Shown one piece after another: positions 60,433-64,000 of a stretch of DNA of 64,000 nucleotides. Origin of the DNA: Pseudonocardia humida (GTDB taxonomy: Bacteria; Actinomycetota; Actinomycetes; Mycobacteriales; Pseudonocardiaceae); NCBI RefSeq assembly GCF_023898865.1, contig NZ_JAGSOV010000040.1, positions 62,001 to 126,000 on the forward strand. The letters are read 5' to 3'. Every line of letters begins with the position of its first letter. The stretch's first letter is position 1. The notes beneath the pieces are model-generated. The model did no database searches. It was given only the letters and a program-made list of their open reading frames with translations, and had not been told where the DNA came from. Position numbers and translations under genes: made by a program.

Positions 60433-60562
60433 AGACCCACTTCCCGGCACGGCGCGGGCCGAACGCCGCGCCCCCCCCCCCCCGCGGGGGGGGGGGGGGG
60501 GCGCCCCCCCCCCCCCCCCCGGCCAGACCCACTTCCCGGCACGGCGCGGGCCGAACGCCGCG
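60429..60562. repeat. 42-bp direct repeat around a C13-GC-G16-CG-C17 tract
   Basis: The 42 bases at 60429-60470 recur exactly at 60521-60562. Between them lie only C and G runs (60471-60520), palindromic in pattern. True repeat or assembly artefact cannot be told. No gene in 60260-60718 otherwise. Confidence 0.7.
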
Positions 60563-60718
60563 CCACCGCGGCGCTGCCCCCGGCCGGGCCCGCCTGCCCG
60601 GCGACCGGGCACCGGGAGCCGGGACGGGCCGTGGGGCGGGAACCCCGGACCAGCGCGACCGCGCCGCGCGGCGGCCGTCCCGACGCCCGATCATCGGCCG
60701 GACGGGCAAGATGGGCAT

Positions 60719-62083
60719 GTGCAGAATCCCGGGTCCACCCGATCGGGCGTGAACGCCCCCGAGGCCTCGCCCCCCGAAACCGGCCGCGGTCGCCGCTCCG
60801 TCCCGATCGTCGAGGTCGGCCTGGGTTTCGGCCGGGTCGACGCGGCCACCAAGGCCAAGGACCTGCGGCGGATGAAGATGTTCGCCACCGGGCTGCTGCT
60901 CGCCGCGACCGTCGTCTTCCTGCTGGCCCGCATCTGGGAGGTCAACGACGGCCCCACCTGGATCGGCTACGTCCGGGCCACCGCCGAGGCCGGCATGGTC
61001 GGCGCGCTGGCCGACTGGTTCGCCGTCACCGCGCTGTTCCGCCACCCCCTCGGCCTGCCCATCCCGCACACCGCGATCATCCCGACGAAGAAGGACGCCT
61101 TGGGCGACAGCCTGGGCGACTTCGTCGGCGAGAACTTCCTCTCCGAGGACGCCGTGCGCGCCCGCCTGGCCGGCGTCGACATCTCGGCCAGGGTCGGCAC
61201 CTGGATCGCCCAGCCGGAGAACGCCGACCGGATCACCGCCGAGCTGGCCACGGCCGCCCGCGGCGTCGTCACCGTCCTGCGCGACGACGACGTCCAGGAG
61301 GTCATCGAGCAGGTCCTGGTGCGCAAGCTGCTGGAGAAGGAGATCGGCCCACCCCTGGGCACGGTCCTGCAGGGCGTCCTCGCCGACGGCTCCCACCGCC
61401 GCCTGGTCGACCTGGTCATCGACCGCGCCTACGACTGGATCGCCGCCAACCAGGAGATGGTGCTGCGGATCGTGCAGGACCGGGCCCCGAGCTGGTCGCC
61501 GCGCTTCGTCGACTCCCTCATCGCCGACCGGGTGTTCCTGGAGGTGCAGAACTTCGCCTGGGCGGTCAAGACCGACCCAGAGCACCCGCTGCGCAAGGCC
61601 GTCGACACGTTCCTCGTCGAGTTCGCCACCGACCTGCAGAACGACCCCGAGACCATCGAGAAGGCCGAGCGGATCAAGCACCAGATCGTCGAGCAGCCCG
61701 AGGTCCAGCGCTTCATCGGCCAGGCGTGGGGCACCGTCAAGGCCCTCATCCTCGACGCCGCCGCCGACCCGTCCAGCGCCCTGCGCACCCGCGTCCGCGA
61801 CGGCCTGGTCGCCTTCGGCGAGCGCCTCGACTCCGACCCCGAGCTCCGCGGCAAGATCGACGGCTGGATCGCCGACGCCGCCGGCTACGTGGTGCGCCAC
61901 TACCGCCACGAGATCACCACCCTGATCACCGACACCATCGCCAAGTGGGACGCCGAGGAGACCTCCCGCAAGATCGAGCTCCAGGTCGGCCGCGACCTCC
62001 AGTTCATCCGCATCAACGGCACCGTCGTGGGCGCGTTGGCGGGCCTGCTCATCTACACGATCAGCCATCTCCTGATCGGCTAG
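60719..62083 (+). CDS. DUF445-family membrane protein
   Basis: 454 aa, GTG 60719. Two membrane segments: near residues 55-72 (FATGLLLAATVVFLLARIW) and at the C-terminal end (VGALAGLLIYTISHLLIG). The DUF445 signature is GMVGALADWFAVTALFRHPL and GLPIPHTAIIPTKKDALGDS, followed by a long alpha-helical region. Family function is unknown; members appear as envelope-associated proteins. Element copy 2 begins immediately after the stop. Confidence 0.9.
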   Translation: MQNPGSTRSGVNAPEASPPETGRGRRSVPIVEVGLGFGRVDAATKAKDLRRMKMFATGLLLAATVVFLLARIWEVNDGPTWIGYVRATAEAGMVGALADWFAVTALFRHPLGLPIPHTAIIPTKKDALGDSLGDFVGENFLSEDAVRARLAGVDISARVGTWIAQPENADRITAELATAARGVVTVLRDDDVQEVIEQVLVRKLLEKEIGPPLGTVLQGVLADGSHRRLVDLVIDRAYDWIAANQEMVLRIVQDRAPSWSPRFVDSLIADRVFLEVQNFAWAVKTDPEHPLRKAVDTFLVEFATDLQNDPETIEKAERIKHQIVEQPEVQRFIGQAWGTVKALILDAAADPSSALRTRVRDGLVAFGERLDSDPELRGKIDGWIADAAGYVVRHYRHEITTLITDTIAKWDAEETSRKIELQVGRDLQFIRINGTVVGALAGLLIYTISHLLIG

Positions 62084-62160
62084 CCCCAGGCCTCGCTTGA
62101 GCGAATGGCGCTCTCGCCCAAGCAGGTGGGTCGAGCGGCCCTCCCGCTCGGGGTGGAGGG

Positions 62161-62390
62161 GACGAGAGCCACTCTCGCCCCGCCATATGACACGAGAGTC
62201 ACTCTCGCTCGGCTGTGTGGGACGAGAACCACTTTCGCTCTGCTACCTGGGACGAGAGCCACTTTCGCTCGGCTGTGTGGGACGAGAGCCGCTCTCGTCC
62301 GGTGCGCAACGGGAGTCGCTCTCGTTCTATCGGGCGCGCCGAAAGCCGCGCTCGTCTCGACCGCGCGCGACGAAGTCGCGTTCGTCTCGC
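62161..62390. repeat. Array B' of 30-bp hairpin units
   Basis: Seven or eight units: 62161, 62191, 62221, 62251, 62281 are exactly 30 apart, then 27 and about 30. Dyad forms include CGAGAGCCACTCTCG and CGAGAGTCACTCTCG. Confidence 0.75.
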
Positions 62391-62492
62391 TCGATGCGGC
62401 GCGCAGCGCCGTGAGGCGAGGGAACGCCGGGGCGCGTCAGCGCCCCGCTCCTGTCCCGAGGCCCCTGCCGTCACGTCGGCGCGCTCAGACGT

Positions 62493-62573
62493 GCGCGCCC
62501 GGAAGGCCCCCGCACCCTCCGCTGCCGACCGCAGCGCGTGGATGCCAGGCGTGCGGGGGTTTTCCGGGCGTGC
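62493..62573 (+). ncRNA. Candidate 23-bp stem in element copy 2 (plus-strand RNA)
   Basis: 62493-62515 pairs with 62551-62573 over 23 bp with three G-U pairs and no mismatch; the 35-nt loop holds an inner CGCTGC/GCAGCG stem. Only plus-strand RNA keeps those pairs. No promoter identified. Confidence 0.4.
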
Positions 62574-63291
62574 AACCCTGGGCGGGTCGGCGTGAGGGCA
62601 GGGGCCGGGCCCCCTGCTTGATCCGAGGCCGCCCGCCGCGCAGGCGCGCTCTTCACCTGTCCATGAGCTGAGCCTCGGGCCGGGCGCGCCGCCCGCCAAC
62701 GCTGCGGCCTACTGCGCCTCCGCGGCGGGCGACCTCAGCTCCAGCAGGGGGAGAAGTACTCCCCTGCCGCCACCTCGATCCGCCCATCGAAGCACCTCCG
62801 TCACCGACCCGCACCCCACCACCACCCGCCTTCGGCGGGCGCCGGGTGCCGCCGCTTCCCGGCTCCGCTTCGCTGCGCCGTCCGCGGCTCCGAACACGTG
62901 GCGGGGTGCGGGCCGGCGCCGGAGGCGCTGCGCCGTGCGCGCCGAGGCGACGGCAGGGGAGCACTTCCGGGGGTGGGCGGCTGCGCGCCCGGGGGCTCGC
63001 CCCGGCTCGCGGCGCTGCGCGCCGCCTCGCCCGGGGCGCGAGCGCGACTCTCGTCCCGTCCGGCGAGCGAGTGGCGCGGCGGGCCAGTCTCCTTGGGCGG
63101 GAGCGCCGTTGGCTCAACCCGGGCGGGAGGTGCCGGGCGAGCGAACGGCGCGGCGGGCAGGCTTCGTTGGGCGAGAGCGCCGTTCGCTCACGTTGAGGTC
63201 GCCAATGCCCAGGTCAGCGGGGCGAGAGTGGCTCTCCGCGACCCCGTCCCGCCCGTCGAATGCGCTACCACGAGTAAGCCTCGTCACGACT

Positions 63292-63333
63292 GCAAGCAGA
63301 GTGCTTGCAGGAGCTAGCACTCGCGGGTAGCGT
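63292..63333 (+). promoter_or_regulatory. Promoter and autoregulatory dyad of the HTH gene
   Basis: -35 TTGCAG (63305-63310), 17-bp spacer, -10 TAGCGT (63328-63333). The dyad GCAAGCA-GAG-TGCTTGC (63292-63308) overlaps the -35, the place for autorepression. Confidence 0.6.
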
Positions 63334-63360
63334 CGTCGGTGACGGAACGAGGTGGGGTAC

Positions 63361-63810
63361 GTGGCAACCGGTAAGGGCGACAACGCGGTCGGCCAGGCTG
63401 TCGAGCACGTCGGGCAGGCCGTGGGGCAGGCCGTGGGCGACATCGGTGCCTACATCCGCAGCCAGCGCGAGGGCGCGCAGGTCTCGCTCCGCCAGCTCGC
63501 GAGGACGGCGGGGGTCAGCAACCCCTACCTGAGCCAGATCGAGCGCGGTCTGCGCAAGCCGTCCGCGGAGATCCTGCAGCAGATCGCGAAGGGGCTGCGG
63601 ATCTCGGCGGAGGTGCTGTACGTGCGGGCCGGGTTCCTCGACGAGCGGCCGGCCGGTGCCGTCGTGGACGCCGTGCTCGCCGACCCCGATCTCACCGAGC
63701 GCCAGAAGCAGGTGCTTCTGGACGTCTACCAGTCGTTCCGGCGGGAGGGCGCGGATGTCGCCCCCGCCGACCCGACGCCGACCCACCCGAACACGATCCA
63801 CCAGGAGTGA
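63361..63810 (+). CDS. XRE-family HTH transcriptional regulator
   Basis: 149 aa, GTG 63361. After a polar N-terminus (about 30 residues) comes the HTH: IRSQREGAQVSLRQLARTAG then VSNPYLSQIERGLRKPSAEI, LQQIAKGLRISAEVLYVRAG. The same type of gene (Rv0474 in M. tuberculosis) stands upstream of hbhA, and here it precedes an HbhA-like gene by 5 bp, so it likely regulates that operon and itself through the upstream dyad. Confidence 0.9.
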   Translation: MATGKGDNAVGQAVEHVGQAVGQAVGDIGAYIRSQREGAQVSLRQLARTAGVSNPYLSQIERGLRKPSAEILQQIAKGLRISAEVLYVRAGFLDERPAGAVVDAVLADPDLTERQKQVLLDVYQSFRREGADVAPADPTPTHPNTIHQE

Positions 63811-63815
63811 TCACC

Positions 63816-64000
63816 ATGGCAGTCCAACTGCCCACCGCCGCGGACGTCCGCAAGGCCCGTGAGCAGGCCGCGAAGAACGCCGCCGCCCAGGCCGAGGTCG
63901 CCCGCACCCCGCTGCTCGCCGTGCTCGGCGCGAGCGAGGTCGCTTTCAGCGCGGTCAGCAAGGCCGCCGCGGTCGCCGCCGACCGGGCCGCCGACGCCCG
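63816..64000 (+). CDS. HbhA-like heparin-binding hemagglutinin homologue, truncated by window end
   Basis: About 61 residues visible: MAVQLPTAADVRKAREQAAK then TPLLAVLGASEVAFSAVSKA. The helical, Ala/Lys-rich start with APLLAALGA-like TPLLAVLGA is typical of HbhA and its actinobacterial relatives. The family's Lys-rich C-terminus is out of view. Known in mycobacteria as a surface adhesin; elsewhere its role may be envelope or membrane related. Confidence 0.8.
   Translation, partial: MAVQLPTAADVRKAREQAAKNAAAQAEVARTPLLAVLGASEVAFSAVSKAAAVAADRAADA

Larger units (their letters stand above)
62095..63190. repeat. Long non-coding repeat element, copy 2 (inverted relative to copy 1)
   Basis: Array B' (62100-62390), core (about 62390-63000) and a shortened array A' (63000-63190) in the reverse order of copy 1. 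Long stretches match the reverse complement of 48300-48880. The end AATGGCGCTCTCGCCCAAGC (62105-62124) matches the reverse of the end of copy 1. Frameshifts between copies exclude a shared protein. Lies between the 3' end of DUF445 and the HTH gene. Nothing else in 62084-63360 looks like a gene. Confidence 0.8.

Noticed and set aside
62105-62671. Protein with ten-residue repeats in element copy 2
   Set aside because: Its frame does not match that of copy 1 after the indel in the core, and composition is not protein-like.
57404-64000. Mycofactocin biosynthesis locus
   Set aside because: No peptide ending in the IDGxCGxY type and no radical SAM genes; only the MftR-like regulator was found.

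Overview
The window looks like chromosomal DNA from a very high-GC actinobacterium, most likely of the Pseudonocardiaceae. The signs are GTG starts throughout, heavy GC bias at third codon positions, a MftR-type TetR regulator, an HbhA-like gene behind its usual HTH regulator, SpoIIE/STAS partner-switch genes, an actinobacterial tRNA Glu-Asp-Phe cluster and carbohydrate import genes without their own ATPase. The genus is inference. There are no phage genes, no recognisable transposase and no CRISPR array.

Layout. 0-6 kb: a partial M14 carboxypeptidase, an amidohydrolase, a PRISE-like reductase with a divergent LysR gene, and an AraC regulator divergent from a PNPOx-like protein. 6-8.1 kb: class II aldolase plus a partner-switching set (STAS, ATP-binding anti-sigma type, STAS). 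8.1-15.5 kb: an EamA transporter, an S4 protein, malQ, a membrane-anchored proline-rich protein and a monoacylglycerol-lipase-like hydrolase. 15.6-21 kb: an 1820-residue phosphatase/kinase-like sensor. 21.4-28.1 kb: a SorC-type regulator and kinase-like gene divergent from a polyol ABC importer plus mannitol-type dehydrogenase. 28.1-29.1 kb: a DUF559 gene bracketed by two near-identical hairpins. 29-39 kb: NIPSNAP protein, AbgT/M20 pair, glycosyltransferase and HrpA. 39-47.6 kb: a structured tandem repeat, a serine hydrolase, DUF72, CinA, a lactonase-like MBL with TetR, an MFS exporter, and an MBL with acyl-CoA ligase. 49.3-62 kb: ferredoxin, propionyl/acetyl-CoA synthetase, GDSL hydrolase, HMA protein, three tRNAs, GGDEF, MftR-like regulator, cspA and DUF445. 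63.3 kb to the end: HTH regulator and HbhA-like gene.

The most unusual content is non-coding. Two long related elements (about 47.69-49.28 and 62.09-63.19 kb) lie in inverted orientation around a 13-kb segment. Each has a conserved core flanked by arrays of 30-bp units centred on an inverted repeat. Single-base indels between the copies break every frame, which argues against a protein. A separate tandem repeat at 39.17-39.71 kb keeps an 8-bp stem in each of three units while its sequence changes on both sides, i.e. covariation. The DUF559 gene flanked by twin hairpins resembles a REPtron-like cassette. On the protein side, the giant SpoIIE protein has a kinase-like module whose phosphoacceptor His is replaced by Glu, and both free STAS proteins lack the phosphorylatable Ser.

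All calls come from reading the sequence. No database search or folding program was run, so family names rest on recognised motifs and context.
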